Program-made: the position numbers and the translations under genes | Shown here: one piece after another, positions 19,970 to 31,496 of the stretch | Layout of the letters: every line of letters begins with the position of its first letter | Position numbering within the stretch: position 1 is the first letter of the stretch | Assembly (NCBI GenBank): GCA_030829675.1 | Contig: JAURAE010000002.1 | Span: 1-43,064 of the forward strand | Source of the DNA: Schleiferiaceae bacterium | GTDB taxonomy: Bacteria; Bacteroidota; Bacteroidia; Flavobacteriales; Schleiferiaceae | Length of the DNA stretch: 43,064 bases | Direction of reading: 5' to 3' | Notes under the pieces: model-generated | The model's database searches: none | Told to the model about the DNA's origin: nothing | The model's input: only the letters and a program-made list of their open reading frames with translations

Positions 19970-20938
19970 ATGAGTACATCACCTTCCATTTTAGTGGTTC
20001 GATTGTCCGCCATCGGTGATTTGGTATTGGTGGCACCTGTGGTGGCCCAATTATATCATGAAGGCTACGAAGTTTCATTGTTGTGCAAGGATGCCTACCG
20101 CTCGGTAGCCCTGTGTTTGCCGGGCGCGGCGGAGGTATACTCCTGGGAGAAGGATAGGCTGAAGATTGGAGCACAAGGGTCCAATTTCACTGCAGTGCTA
20201 GACTTACAAGGGACTGCAAAATCAAAGCGATGGACACGCGGGTTGAAGACGAAGGTGTTGACCTACGAGAAGCCATATTTACGTCGTACGTTGTTGCTGG
20301 CTTTTGGCTCGAGGTTCGCTCTGGAACCTGTGGTCAGTCGATATTTTAAGGCGGTGCAGCCTTTGTTGAAGCGTGAGGTGGAGGCGTCGGCGGAATTGGT
20401 CCTGCCAAAAACAACATTAAACTTGCCGGAAGGACCCTATATCGCGGTGGTGATCGGAGGAACCTATGCCGGGAAGCGATTGAATTACGACCAGTGGCGT
20501 TCGGCCATCCGTGACCTGTTGAAATTAGGATTGCCCATCGCCTTGGTGGGGGGACCTGAAGAGGCGGGCATCGGGGAGAGCTTGGAGCAGCCTTTGGGTT
20601 CTGGGGTGTCCAATTATTGCGGAACCACCACCATCATCGAAGGCATGGCAGTGGTCAAAGAGGCCGCCTTGGTCATCAGTGGAGATACGGGCTTTATGCA
20701 CGCGGCGGCAAATTTCAAACGTCCGCTCATCAGTCTCTGGGGCGCGACGCACCCGAGTTTAGGCTTTGCGCCATGGCCACAATACTCGGCCCAAAGCCAA
20801 ATCATTACCAATGGTCGTTCCCCGATCAGCAAGCACGGAAAGGTGCACTGGTGGCAGCGCAATCCAATGAAAAAATTTCCAGTAGAGGAAATCGCCCTTA
20901 TTGCTCAGCAGATGCTGAAGGATAGAACAACGCCTTGA
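19970..20938 (+). CDS. Glycosyltransferase family 9 protein (heptosyltransferase-like)
   Basis: ILVVRLSAIGDLVLVAPVVAQL, DLQGTAKSKRWTRGL, LVISGDTGFMHAAANFKRPLISLWGATHP. Confidence 0.9.
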   Translation: MSTSPSILVVRLSAIGDLVLVAPVVAQLYHEGYEVSLLCKDAYRSVALCLPGAAEVYSWEKDRLKIGAQGSNFTAVLDLQGTAKSKRWTRGLKTKVLTYEKPYLRRTLLLAFGSRFALEPVVSRYFKAVQPLLKREVEASAELVLPKTTLNLPEGPYIAVVIGGTYAGKRLNYDQWRSAIRDLLKLGLPIALVGGPEEAGIGESLEQPLGSGVSNYCGTTTIIEGMAVVKEAALVISGDTGFMHAAANFKRPLISLWGATHPSLGFAPWPQYSAQSQIITNGRSPISKHGKVHWWQRNPMKKFPVEEIALIAQQMLKDRTTP

Positions 20939-21434
20939 GTTCGGTGGCGTCGGTAGGATCCATTTTTCCTGCGATGATCAAGGCCAATTGGCGTCTGCGC
21001 AAGGCGGCCGCATAGCGCTCTTTTTCAAGGTCAGTTTCTGGAGAAATACTTGGGATTTTCACAGGGCGTCCCAACCCATCTACTGCGACAAAGGTGAAGA
21101 TGCCTTCGTTTGCTTTCACGCGGGGTTCGCCTGGTCCAGTGGATTCGAGAAAAACATCTGCGATGACCTCCATTGAAGAGCTAAAAGCTCTACTTACTTT
21201 GGCTTCGATGGTCACTATAGATCCCTGCGGAATAGGGTTTTTAAATGCCACATTGTTAATGGTAGAAGTCACGACAGTCTCCTTGCAATGACGATGCGCC
21301 GCAATAGCACAACAGCGGTCCATCCAACTTAAAAGTTGTCCTCCGAAAAGATTGTTTAGGTTGTTGGTATCATTAGGCAAGACTATCTGAGTCATTACCG
21401 AAAGGCTGTTCATAGGAGTTTTACCTTGTGCCAT
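20898..21434 (-). CDS. Acyl-CoA thioesterase (hotdog fold)
   Basis: NDTNNLNNLFGGQLLSWMDRCCAIAAHRHC motif of the YciA/BACH-type family. Confidence 0.9.
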   Translation of the reverse strand: MAQGKTPMNSLSVMTQIVLPNDTNNLNNLFGGQLLSWMDRCCAIAAHRHCKETVVTSTINNVAFKNPIPQGSIVTIEAKVSRAFSSSMEVIADVFLESTGPGEPRVKANEGIFTFVAVDGLGRPVKIPSISPETDLEKERYAAALRRRQLALIIAGKMDPTDATELKALFYPSASAEQ

Positions 21435-21488
21435 GAGGGTCCAATTTTATTACCACAAAGGTAGGGGATGTGCCTTAGGAGATGCCTA

Positions 21489-22427
21489 TTAGTAGGCGTA
21501 AATCCAAGCGTGTTGGTTGATGCTGCTTTGAATCTGAGCAAGATCTTGCTTCGCTGCCTCTCTCGAGAGGTAATTTCCAATGCCCACCTTCATCAAAGAA
21601 CCGGGAAGAATGCTTACGTCCATACCGTCGGCTTTCAATTCCGCAGCCAATGTTGTGGCGTTGTCCTCCATTTTAAAAGAACCCACGACGATGTAGTACT
21701 TTTTCGTAGCCGTAGCCTTGCGCACTACTGTTGGTGTTTGCACCGGGGCACTTACCACTGCTTCAACTTCTTCCTCGGCAGGCGTTTCTATGATGCTTGG
21801 AGCAGAAGGTTGGCGATCGCTGTGGTCTAATTCTATGCTGCGTCCAGGAGCAAACCATCCAGCCATCTCTGTGCTAAGGTCACTTTGGTATACACCTAAG
21901 GCAACCAAGGCTGTGATGGCAGCGGCCACGGCTGCTTTACGCCAAGCTTTCAAGCCTTCCGAACGCTGCTCGGTAACCATCTTCAGGCTCGCGGCAACTT
22001 TCGTTTCTAGCGCACTAGGTTCGTTCAATGCGTGCAACATGACCGTGGAAAATCCAAATGAATGGTGGTCGAACTGGTTGTTTTTCTCTGCTACAAACGA
22101 GCCGTTCTTTCTGAAAGAACCTAGCCCTTGCAACAACAAGATACTGCCTGAATCCAGCGTGCTTTGCCACTGGTTTACTTTTCGGGCGATCCAGCTTTCT
22201 GCCATTTCCATCGTGCACCGCATTTGCTTCATTACCGCTGGCAATAATGAGTTTTCAGTAGTGGTATTGGAAGGTGTGAACCCGACGTACTTTCCCCTTG
22301 GAAAAGCTGTATTGGTAACAGCATCCCAACGGGCCGGTTTTTCCATGAGGTAGAACGTGCCCCACGAAGGGATCTGCACGCGTCCGCGCTCTGAAAGTCG
22401 TTGTATGATAAAGGATTCAATCTGCAT
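21489..22427 (-). CDS. HU (CCDC81-like) domain / SPOR domain membrane protein
   Basis: N-terminal ISRGRVQIPSWGTF-like HU/CCDC81 region, central TM, C-terminal KKYYIVVGSFKMEDNATTLAAELKADGMDVSIL SPOR repeat. Confidence 0.8.
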   Translation of the reverse strand: MQIESFIIQRLSERGRVQIPSWGTFYLMEKPARWDAVTNTAFPRGKYVGFTPSNTTTENSLLPAVMKQMRCTMEMAESWIARKVNQWQSTLDSGSILLLQGLGSFRKNGSFVAEKNNQFDHHSFGFSTVMLHALNEPSALETKVAASLKMVTEQRSEGLKAWRKAAVAAAITALVALGVYQSDLSTEMAGWFAPGRSIELDHSDRQPSAPSIIETPAEEEVEAVVSAPVQTPTVVRKATATKKYYIVVGSFKMEDNATTLAAELKADGMDVSILPGSLMKVGIGNYLSREAAKQDLAQIQSSINQHAWIYAY

Positions 22428-22448
22428 TACTTACAAATTTGCGAAAAG

Positions 22449-22457
22449 TGTGGATAA
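22449..22457 (-). promoter_or_regulatory. Consensus DnaA box (TTATCCACA on minus strand)
   Basis: TGTGGATAA on plus strand, exact match to the strict consensus, intergenic. Confidence 0.5.
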
Positions 22458-22492
22458 CTCCTTTTTATTACTTCGCACAAGTAGTGTAGTTT

Positions 22493-22501
22493 TTATACAC
22501 A
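22493..22501 (+). promoter_or_regulatory. DnaA box variant TTATACACA
   Basis: Matches TTWTNCACA; 35 nt from the first box, opposite orientation. Confidence 0.45.
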
Positions 22502-22522
22502 ACCTGTTAATAACCTTGTGTC

Positions 22523-23587
22523 ATGAAACCCTTATTGTGCCTGCATTTCTTTCGATCGACTACTAACGCAAAGAAGAAGCAATGGATTGCCTCTTTGCCT
22601 CCTGAAGTTTTAAGTATTGAAAATCAATTTGAAGCACTTTTGCTCACTGCCTTTCCTTCTCCAAGAGATTGGGACAGGGCCAAGCAACTCGCGCATGCCG
22701 AAACCTGCAATGCCGAGCGGGAGGGGTATTTGATAACTTGTTTCAACGAGCCCCATTATCCCTCCATGCTCAAGGAGCTTCCGGACCCGCCCATGGCCCT
22801 TATGGGTCGAGGTCAATGGCCACTTTTCAAAATCCCCCTTGCAGTCGTCGGTACCCGCAAACCCACGCAATACGGCCTTCGTGCGGCTCGAGAGCTGACC
22901 ACACACCTGAGCGAATACCCCATAAATTTTACGAGTGGCCTTGCCTTAGGCATCGACGCGGCTGTGCATCAGGCGGCACTGGATGCGGGCGCCACGACCA
23001 CCGCCTTCCTCGCCGGAGGGATGAACCATTTCACCCCGCGCCGGCATTTGAACCTCGCCAGGGAATTGGTCGATGGCGGTGGGGGGTATTTCACAGAACA
23101 ACCCTTTTCGCAGCAGCCAGAGCGGCACACTTTTCCCGTGCGGAACAGGCTCATTGCAGGGGCGAGTCTGGCGACGCTGGTGTTGGAGGCTGCGCGAAAG
23201 AGTGGCGCCCTGATCACCGCCAACCAAGCCTTTCATTATGGGAGGGAGGTTTTTGCCTTGCCGGGCGCGACAAACATGCCTATGAGTGAGGGGCCTAATG
23301 CCTTGATTGCCGACGAGATGGCCAGTGCGGTGGTGCGTTGGGAGGACTTTGCACCGCGTTTTTATCCGATGTGGCGAAAAAATGACGGAGTTTTGGGCGA
23401 GGGCGAGGTATTGGAAGCAGAGATACTGAGGTTGTTTCCGCACGGTAGGAGGGTGAAATTGGACCATATTTCCTACCGATTAAACCAACAAAAGACCAGT
23501 GTTTATAGGGGTTTGAATACGCTCATGCAATTGGGCTATATAGAACGCGTCGGGGCGCAAACCTATTGTCGGAAAACTGTGCATTAA
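22523..23587 (+). CDS. dprA: DNA-processing protein DprA
   Basis: AVVGTRKPTQYGLRAARELTTHL, SGLALGIDAAVHQAALDAGATTTAFLAGG, FPVRNRLIAGASLATLVLEAARKSGALITANQAF; C-terminal winged-helix-like region. Confidence 0.94.
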   Translation: MKPLLCLHFFRSTTNAKKKQWIASLPPEVLSIENQFEALLLTAFPSPRDWDRAKQLAHAETCNAEREGYLITCFNEPHYPSMLKELPDPPMALMGRGQWPLFKIPLAVVGTRKPTQYGLRAARELTTHLSEYPINFTSGLALGIDAAVHQAALDAGATTTAFLAGGMNHFTPRRHLNLARELVDGGGGYFTEQPFSQQPERHTFPVRNRLIAGASLATLVLEAARKSGALITANQAFHYGREVFALPGATNMPMSEGPNALIADEMASAVVRWEDFAPRFYPMWRKNDGVLGEGEVLEAEILRLFPHGRRVKLDHISYRLNQQKTSVYRGLNTLMQLGYIERVGAQTYCRKTVH

Positions 23588-23592
23588 TGTGA

Positions 23593-25005
<1,413 letters not shown>

Positions 25006-25030
25006 GTTGGACCAATTTTTTTAAAATGCT

Positions 25031-25062
25031 ACGGGCGCCCAGCGGGCGCCCGTTCTTTTTTT
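25031..25062 (+). terminator. Intrinsic terminator downstream of gdhA
   Basis: ACGGGCGCCC-AGC-GGGCGCCCGT perfect stem followed by TCTTTTTTT. Confidence 0.85.
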
Positions 25063-25078
25063 AATCAGTCCTAGAAGC

Positions 25079-25873
25079 CTACGCGCCCAGCCACCAACGC
25101 TGAACTTCGTCTATACAGCCCCGCTGATGGGTGATGTGCCCCATATGTCCCGACGGCGAGGTATAACGGTAGTTCACTCCTGTTGCCAAGGACCATTTTT
25201 CTGCGCTATCAAAGGGAATCACGGTATCCAATTTTCCTGCAAACACCCCCACAGGGACGGTGCCTCCTTCGAGGATGTGTGTAAGGTCTTTCCTGATTTT
25301 CATGCCTTGAATTGCGGCCACAATTCCCTCCACCGACATCTCGAGACTTTGATCAATCTGTCGGTGAATGGCAGGCAGAAAGGCCGCACGCATCGTGGCA
25401 TCAAAGAGTTGAGGGATGGACGCGCGAATGAAGGCATTGTGATTTTGTTGGACCAATGCCGCTGCTTTTTCCCTCATCACCTGACGCGCAGGAGAATCGG
25501 CCAGTGGGGTAGAGAAAAATAACCCCAATTGCTCGAGCTTTTCCGGGTGCATTTCAGCGTAAGCTAAGGCGACATATCCGCCCATACTGTGGCCTAAAAG
25601 ATGGAAGGTGGAGAGCTGGCAAAATTGGACCACTGCATCCACAGCCTCAGCCATCAACTCCATGGTGTGCACCAAGGCGAAAGAATCGCTTTGCCCATGA
25701 CCCGGCAAATCAATCATGAGCACAGGACCATGTATGTTCCAGACCTGCGACAATCCGTCCCACATGCGAGAGTCTTCCAAGAAGCCGTGCAGCAACACCA
25801 AAGGCTTGTGCGCCGGATTTCCGGGCAGCCATTGGTAGTGTAATTGACCGTTTTTAAAAGGTAATAGGGCCAT
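25079..25873 (-). CDS. Alpha/beta hydrolase
   Basis: LVLLHGFLEDSRMWDGL, HLLGHSMGGYVALAYA nucleophile elbow, catalytic GHMGH. Confidence 0.9.
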   Translation of the reverse strand: MALLPFKNGQLHYQWLPGNPAHKPLVLLHGFLEDSRMWDGLSQVWNIHGPVLMIDLPGHGQSDSFALVHTMELMAEAVDAVVQFCQLSTFHLLGHSMGGYVALAYAEMHPEKLEQLGLFFSTPLADSPARQVMREKAAALVQQNHNAFIRASIPQLFDATMRAAFLPAIHRQIDQSLEMSVEGIVAAIQGMKIRKDLTHILEGGTVPVGVFAGKLDTVIPFDSAEKWSLATGVNYRYTSPSGHMGHITHQRGCIDEVQRWWLGA

Positions 25874-27162
25874 TATTGGGCCATGAATGCCTCAATTTCT
25901 TCTACGGTCTTAGGGATGGCACGCGTCAAGTTTTCGTGTCCGTCTTTGGTGATCACGATATCGTCTTCGATGCGAATGCCCAACCCTTCTTCAGGGATGT
26001 AAATACCCGGCTCTACGGTGAATACCATGCCTTCTTCCACAGGAATGGTCCACAAACCATAGTCGTGAACATCCAAGCCGAGGTAGTGGCTGGTGCCGTG
26101 CATAAAGTACTTCTTATAGGCTGGCCACGCAGGATTTTCGTTGGCTACATCTTCTGCGGTAATCAAGCCGAGTTTCAAGAGTTCTTTCGTCATCAGATCG
26201 CCCACTTTTTTGTGGTAATCGTCCAACATGATGCCCGGACGTAGCAAAGCGATGGCGCCCTCGTGCACACTTAAAACGGCATTATATACTTCTGCTTGAC
26301 GGGCCGTAAATTTTCCGTTGACCGGGTAACAGCGCGTCACATCACAAGTATAGTTGCCATATTCAGCGCCCACATCAAAGAGCACGAGATCGCCGTCATT
26401 ACACTGGTCGTTGTTTTCGATGTAGTGCAAAACGTTGGCGTTATTTCCGGCTGCGATAATGGGTGTATAGGCGAAGCCGCGGCTGCGGTTCATCAAGAAT
26501 TCGTGCATGAATTCGGCCTCTAATTCGTATTCCCAAACCCCAGGCTTCAAGAATTTCAAAATGCGCTCGTAACCCTTAATAGTGATTGCAGCTGCTTCGC
26601 GCATGACCACCAATTCTTTTTCGCTTTTCGTGCCGCGTACGCGATGAAGTATAGGTTGGCTGCGCTCAAATTCGTGGGCATGGTATTTTTCCTTGATCCA
26701 CTTATTCATGCGGTCTTGACGCAATTCCGTTTCCACATGTGCTCTAAGGTGCTCGTTGCCATTGAGGTAGATACGCTCGGTATTCACGGCCATTTCATTG
26801 AATACGCGCTCAAAATCCGACAACCAGAAAACAGTTTTGATCCCGCTGATCTCGAAAGCTTCTTCTTTCGTGAACTTCGCTCCTTCCCAAACCGCAATGA
26901 GGTCGTTGGTCTCTTTCAAAAACAAGACCTCTCTGAGACTGTCCTTGTGGGCATCAGGGAACAATACCAAAATACTTTCTTCTTGATCGGCTCCGCTTAA
27001 ATACAGAATATCACTGTGTTGTTTAAAAGGTAAATGAGCATCTGCACTGGTAGGGTACATGTCGTTGGAGGTGAAGATGGCCAAGGAATTTGGCTTCATC
27101 ATTCCTGTGAACTTAGCTCTATTTTCGATAAAAATGTCGCGATCAAGTTGATGGTATCTCAT
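25873..27162 (-). CDS. pepP: Xaa-Pro aminopeptidase (aminopeptidase P family)
   Basis: N-terminal AMP_N domain and M24 motifs DVGAEYGNYTCDVTRCYP, HGTSHYLGLDVHD, VFTVEPGIYIPEEGLGIRIEDDIVIT. Confidence 0.92.
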   Translation of the reverse strand: MRYHQLDRDIFIENRAKFTGMMKPNSLAIFTSNDMYPTSADAHLPFKQHSDILYLSGADQEESILVLFPDAHKDSLREVLFLKETNDLIAVWEGAKFTKEEAFEISGIKTVFWLSDFERVFNEMAVNTERIYLNGNEHLRAHVETELRQDRMNKWIKEKYHAHEFERSQPILHRVRGTKSEKELVVMREAAAITIKGYERILKFLKPGVWEYELEAEFMHEFLMNRSRGFAYTPIIAAGNNANVLHYIENNDQCNDGDLVLFDVGAEYGNYTCDVTRCYPVNGKFTARQAEVYNAVLSVHEGAIALLRPGIMLDDYHKKVGDLMTKELLKLGLITAEDVANENPAWPAYKKYFMHGTSHYLGLDVHDYGLWTIPVEEGMVFTVEPGIYIPEEGLGIRIEDDIVITKDGHENLTRAIPKTVEEIEAFMAQ

Positions 27163-27243
27163 GATAGGGTCTGACTATATTAATTTAGAATAGTTCTATT
27201 TTGATTTCTACTACTTCATTAGCTCAAACAAAAGTCTGTGCCG

Positions 27244-27251
27244 TAAATTTG
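27244..27251 (+). promoter_or_regulatory. Candidate -7 element (TAAATTTG) of sdhCAB
   Basis: TAnnTTTG match 38 nt upstream of the sdhC ATG (27290). Confidence 0.4.
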
Positions 27252-27289
27252 ACATGCTAAAATTAGGCTATTAAACTTTAAAATTGCTC

Positions 27290-27985
27290 ATGGCAACAAC
27301 TTCTAAAGGTCTTTTCGGTTCTTCACTAGCTCGCAAGTACTGGATGGCGGCTACCGGATTGTTTTTGTGTACGTTTTTGGTTGGACACTTGTTGGGTAAC
27401 CTTCAACTCTTCGTTACTGGTGAGGAAGGTAAACTCGCGTTCAACGAGTACGGTCACTTTATGACGACCTTCCCCGTGGTGAAGATCTTGTCCTATGTGA
27501 CGTATATCAGCATCCTTTTGCATACTGTGGACGGCATTATGTTGGCGCGTCAAAACCGTGCGGCTCGTCCGGTGAAGTATGTAAAAGAAAACCAAGCGGC
27601 CAATTCTTCTTGGGCCTCCCGTAAGATGGCCTTGCTAGGCATTTTAACCCTGTTCTTCATTGTGGTTCACATGAAGAGCTTCTGGTACGAAATGCACTAT
27701 GGAACGCTAGGTATGGATGCAAATGGCAACAAGGACCTTTGGACCTTGACAGTTACTGCTTTTGAGCAGTGGTGGTACACAGCCTTTTATGTACTTGCCC
27801 TTACTGGTCTTGCCTTCCACTTGAGCCACGGTGCCTCGAGCGCGTTCCAATCGTTGGGTGTGAACCACCCGAAATACACACCGTTGATTAACAAAACGAT
27901 GACTGCTTTCGCATGGTTGATTCCTGCAGGCTTCATCGCTGTAGCGGTATTCCTTTTCGTTGTTCAACCAGGTCAAGCACTATAA
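27290..27985 (+). CDS. sdhC: Succinate dehydrogenase cytochrome b subunit
   Basis: [31 protein letters not shown]; five TM segments with His residues; followed by sdhA/sdhB. Confidence 0.93.
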   Translation: MATTSKGLFGSSLARKYWMAATGLFLCTFLVGHLLGNLQLFVTGEEGKLAFNEYGHFMTTFPVVKILSYVTYISILLHTVDGIMLARQNRAARPVKYVKENQAANSSWASRKMALLGILTLFFIVVHMKSFWYEMHYGTLGMDANGNKDLWTLTVTAFEQWWYTAFYVLALTGLAFHLSHGASSAFQSLGVNHPKYTPLINKTMTAFAWLIPAGFIAVAVFLFVVQPGQAL

Positions 27986-27995
27986 TTCTCTTACT

Positions 27996-29996
27996 ATGGC
28001 ATTAGATTCTAAGATTCCAGCAGGCCCATTAGGCGAGAAGTGGACAAAACATAAAGGCGAGATCCCATTGGTATCGCCTGCAAATAAAAGATTGATTGAT
28101 GTAATCGTAGTAGGTACCGGTCTAGCCGGTTCATCTGCAGCAGCTTCTTTAGCTGAGATGGGTTACAACGTGAAAGCATTCTGTTTCCAGGATTCTCCGC
28201 GTCGTGCACACTCCATCGCAGCACAAGGCGGTATCAATGCAGCGAAAAACTACCAGAACGACGGGGATTCAGTATACCGTTTGTTCTACGATACGATCAA
28301 AGGTGGTGATTACCGCTCAAGAGAGGCCAACGTTCATCGTTTGGCTGAGGTAAGCCGTAATATTATTGACCAGTGTGTCGCTCAAGGTGTTCCTTTTGCA
28401 CGTGACTATGGTGGTTTGCTCGACAACCGTTCTTTCGGTGGTGTACAGGTAAGCCGTACGTTCTATGCAAAAGGTCAGACAGGGCAGCAGTTGTTGCTCG
28501 GTGCCTACTCTGCATTGAACCGTCAAATAGCGAAGGGTCGTGTGAAAATGTATGCACGTCACGAAATGCAAGAGCTTGTAGTGGTAGACGGTAAAGCTCG
28601 TGGTATTATCGCGAAGAACTTGGTAACAGGGGAGTTCGAGCGCCACAGTGCACACGCTGTATTACTTTGTACAGGTGGTTACGGTAACGTATTCTTCCTA
28701 TCCACAAACGCGATGGGATCTAACGTAACCGCTGCATGGAAAGCACACCGTAAAGGAGCCTACATGGCAAACCCATGTTTTACGCAGATTCACCCAACCT
28801 GTATTCCAGTCAGTGGTGAGAACCAAAGTAAACTGACGTTGATGTCAGAGTCGTTGCGCAACGACGGTCGTATTTGGGTTCCTGCGAAAAAGGAAGATGC
28901 AGAAGCTATCCGCGCGGGTAAACTTCACCCGAACGACATCGCTGAAGAAAACAGAGATTATTATCTCGAGCGTCGCTACCCAGCCTTCGGTAACCTTGTG
29001 CCTCGTGATGTTGCCTCGCGTGCAGCGAAGGAGCGTTGTGATGCCGGCTACGGTGTAAACAAGACTGGTGAGGCAGTATACTTAGATTTTGCGGCAGCGA
29101 TCATGCGCTACGGCGAGGAAGAAGCTCACGTGAAAGGGGTGAACAACCCGTCAGAGGCAGAAATCAAAGCATTGGGTGAGAGGGTCGTGGAAGCCAAGTA
29201 TGGTAACCTCTTCCAGATGTACGAGAAAATCACTGCATCGAATCCTTACAAAGAGCCAATGAAGATTTATCCAGCAGTGCACTACACGATGGGTGGACTT
29301 TGGGTAGATTACAATTTGATGACGACGATTCCGGGGTGTTTCGCCTTAGGTGAGGCGAACTTCTCTGACCACGGCGCAAACCGTCTGGGTGCTTCAGCCT
29401 TGATGCAGGGTCTTGCTGATGGATACTTCGTAGCACCTTATACCGTAGGTGAGTTCTTGAGCAAAGACATCCGTACTGGAAAGATTTCTACAGATTCTCC
29501 TGAATTTGAAGCGGCGGAACAAGCGGTACGTGAAAGAACAGAGAAATTCATCAACAATAACGGTACGAAGACTGTTGACCATTTCCACAAGCGTCTAGGT
29601 AAGATTATGTGGAACGAGGTAGGTATGGCTCGAAACGAAAAAGGATTGAAGCAAGCCATTGCTGATATCCAAGCATTGCGAGAAGAGTTCTACGCAGATG
29701 TTCGAGTATTAGGTTCTGCCAATGGTATGAATCCTGAGCTTGATAAAGCAGGCCGTGTGGCAGATCTAATCGAGCTAGGTGAGTTGATGGCTAAAGATGC
29801 TCTAGAGCGCAACGAGAGCTGTGGAGGTCACTTCCGCGAAGAGTACCAAAGTGAGGAAGGTGAAGCATTGCGTGATGATGAAAACTTTGCTTTTGTGAGT
29901 GCATGGGAATTCACTGGAGTTCCTGCAGAAGCGAAGTTGCACAAGGAAGAGTTGACTTTCGAGAATGTAGAATTGAAGACACGTTCTTACAAATAA
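27996..29996 (+). CDS. sdhA: Succinate dehydrogenase/fumarate reductase flavoprotein subunit
   Basis: [70 protein letters not shown]; start at [10 protein letters not shown]. Confidence 0.97.
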   Translation: MALDSKIPAGPLGEKWTKHKGEIPLVSPANKRLIDVIVVGTGLAGSSAAASLAEMGYNVKAFCFQDSPRRAHSIAAQGGINAAKNYQNDGDSVYRLFYDTIKGGDYRSREANVHRLAEVSRNIIDQCVAQGVPFARDYGGLLDNRSFGGVQVSRTFYAKGQTGQQLLLGAYSALNRQIAKGRVKMYARHEMQELVVVDGKARGIIAKNLVTGEFERHSAHAVLLCTGGYGNVFFLSTNAMGSNVTAAWKAHRKGAYMANPCFTQIHPTCIPVSGENQSKLTLMSESLRNDGRIWVPAKKEDAEAIRAGKLHPNDIAEENRDYYLERRYPAFGNLVPRDVASRAAKERCDAGYGVNKTGEAVYLDFAAAIMRYGEEEAHVKGVNNPSEAEIKALGERVVEAKYGNLFQMYEKITASNPYKEPMKIYPAVHYTMGGLWVDYNLMTTIPGCFALGEANFSDHGANRLGASALMQGLADGYFVAPYTVGEFLSKDIRTGKISTDSPEFEAAEQAVRERTEKFINNNGTKTVDHFHKRLGKIMWNEVGMARNEKGLKQAIADIQALREEFYADVRVLGSANGMNPELDKAGRVADLIELGELMAKDALERNESCGGHFREEYQSEEGEALRDDENFAFVSAWEFTGVPAEAKLHKEELTFENVELKTRSYK

Positions 29997-30004
29997 TTCA
30001 GACT

Positions 30005-30757
30005 ATGGATTTAACATTAAAGATCTGGAGACAAGCAGGCCCTGAAGCAAAGGGCGAAATGAAAACCTACCCAATCTCGGGTGTAGAGGAGGACATGAGC
30101 TTCCTTGAGATGCTCGATTTCTTGAACGAGCAGTTGATCGAACAGGGCATTGAGCCTGTAGTGTTTGATCATGACTGTCGTGAGGGTATCTGTGGTATGT
30201 GTTCGCTATTTATCAATGGTGAAGCACACGGTCCAGGCCGTAAAATCACGACCTGTCAGTTGCACATGCGTGAATTCAAGAGTGGTGATACCATCTATAT
30301 TGAGCCGTTCCGTGCGAAGGCATTCCCTATCATTAAGGATTTGATGGTAGACCGCTCTGCTTTTGATCGTATTCAGCGCGCAGGTGGGTTTATCTCAGTA
30401 AATACCTCTGGTAATACGATTGATGCCAACGCTATTCCTGTACCTAAGGAAAATGCAGACAAGGCCTTTGATGCCGCAACTTGTATCGGCTGTGGTGCTT
30501 GTGTTGCAACGTGTAAGAACTCTTCAGCGATGTTGTTCGCCTCGGCGAAGATCAGCCAGTTCTCATTGCTTCCACAAGGGCAGCCTGAGGCTAAAGAGCG
30601 TGTATTGAATATGGTACACCAAATGGACCTTGAAGGGTTCGGGAACTGTACCAACACTGGTGCTTGTGAAGTAGAATGTCCAAAAGGTATTTCTTTGGAA
30701 AACATTGCTCGAATGAACCGCGATTACTTGTTCGCCTCATTGAGCAGTAATAAATAA
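30005..30757 (+). CDS. sdhB: Succinate dehydrogenase/fumarate reductase iron-sulfur subunit
   Basis: [18 protein letters not shown] and [28 protein letters not shown] Fe-S motifs; start at [10 protein letters not shown]. Confidence 0.96.
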   Translation: MDLTLKIWRQAGPEAKGEMKTYPISGVEEDMSFLEMLDFLNEQLIEQGIEPVVFDHDCREGICGMCSLFINGEAHGPGRKITTCQLHMREFKSGDTIYIEPFRAKAFPIIKDLMVDRSAFDRIQRAGGFISVNTSGNTIDANAIPVPKENADKAFDAATCIGCGACVATCKNSSAMLFASAKISQFSLLPQGQPEAKERVLNMVHQMDLEGFGNCTNTGACEVECPKGISLENIARMNRDYLFASLSSNK

Positions 30758-30795
30758 GATCCTAAACTAGTCCAGAAAGGACTAACACATCCTAG

Positions 30796-30823
30796 ACCCC
30801 GGCCTTTGGTCGGGGTTTTTTTA
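30796..30823 (+). terminator. Intrinsic terminator downstream of sdhB
   Basis: ACCCCGGCC-TTT-GGTCGGGGT stem (one G-T pair) followed by a T run. Confidence 0.8.
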
Positions 30824-31294
30824 TGCCTTCAGCCGAATAGGGATGTAGATATCCTCTTCTGAATTTGGGTCCTCGTTTTTGTATTTCGCGCCCAAGCGTT
30901 CGAAGTGCGGTCGATTGTCCAACTCCCATGGGCTGTTGGGGAGCCATTGGCTGTAGATATAGCGCCACACGGTGGAGTCGCTACTCAGCCCTTTGTAATG
31001 AAAGACAGCATAGGTGCCCGCAGGAATTTCTAAATGCTCAAAACCTTCGTTAGGACCCATGACTTCTGCGCCGCCCCAGTAGGTAAAGCTTGGATTTGCC
31101 GTGGGGCCGAAAACAGGCACACCGTCAAAAGCGCGCAACGAGATGAGGTCTGCATTGCAGCGATTGCTCACACGCGAAAGTTGTGGCATTACTTCGGGCC
31201 AAAGGGTCCAAGGGGTGAAGGAACTAAGAGACATGGGAGCGGAGGCGCCACAGAGTAGTGCGCCTTCAAAGGTAATAATGGCAGGCTCAATCAT
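30821..31294 (-). CDS. GyrI-like / AraC effector-binding domain protein
   Basis: GFEHLEIPAGTYAVFHYKG...WRYIYSQWLPNSPWELDNRPHFERLG...EEDIYIPI typical of the GyrI-like fold. Confidence 0.8.
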   Translation of the reverse strand: MIEPAIITFEGALLCGASAPMSLSSFTPWTLWPEVMPQLSRVSNRCNADLISLRAFDGVPVFGPTANPSFTYWGGAEVMGPNEGFEHLEIPAGTYAVFHYKGLSSDSTVWRYIYSQWLPNSPWELDNRPHFERLGAKYKNEDPNSEEDIYIPIRLKA

Positions 31295-31313
31295 TTTCCC
31301 AAGGTAGGGAACA

Positions 31314-31496
31314 TCATTGTACTTCCACGTTTCGCCCTAAGGTTTTGAACTTAATACCGGAGGCTTGCACCACAGTAATGGTAATGTTGCCTGTCTTGCT
31401 GGTATTAATGTCACGAATGGTGCCGCTTTTGCCCTTGTGAGTTCCTTTGATAACGATGCATTGCGCACCATCCACTACCTCAGGCAATTGCTCCAT
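31314..31496 (-). CDS. KOW-motif mini-protein (60 aa)
   Basis: GAQCIVIKGTHKGKSGTIRDINTSKTGNITITVV matches a KOW motif; start overlaps the lepA stop (TAATG). Confidence 0.75.
   Translation of the reverse strand: MEQLPEVVDGAQCIVIKGTHKGKSGTIRDINTSKTGNITITVVQASGIKFKTLGRNVEVQ

Noticed and set aside
22669-23467. 206-aa (+) and 173-aa (-) ORFs overlapping dprA
   Set aside because: Out-of-frame and antisense to clear DprA motifs; Arg/His-rich translations typical of alternative frames.
27186-27200. Short inverted repeat AGAATAGTTCT between pepP and sdhC as an operator
   Set aside because: Only 4-bp arms around a 3-nt centre; expected by chance in AT-rich intergenic DNA.
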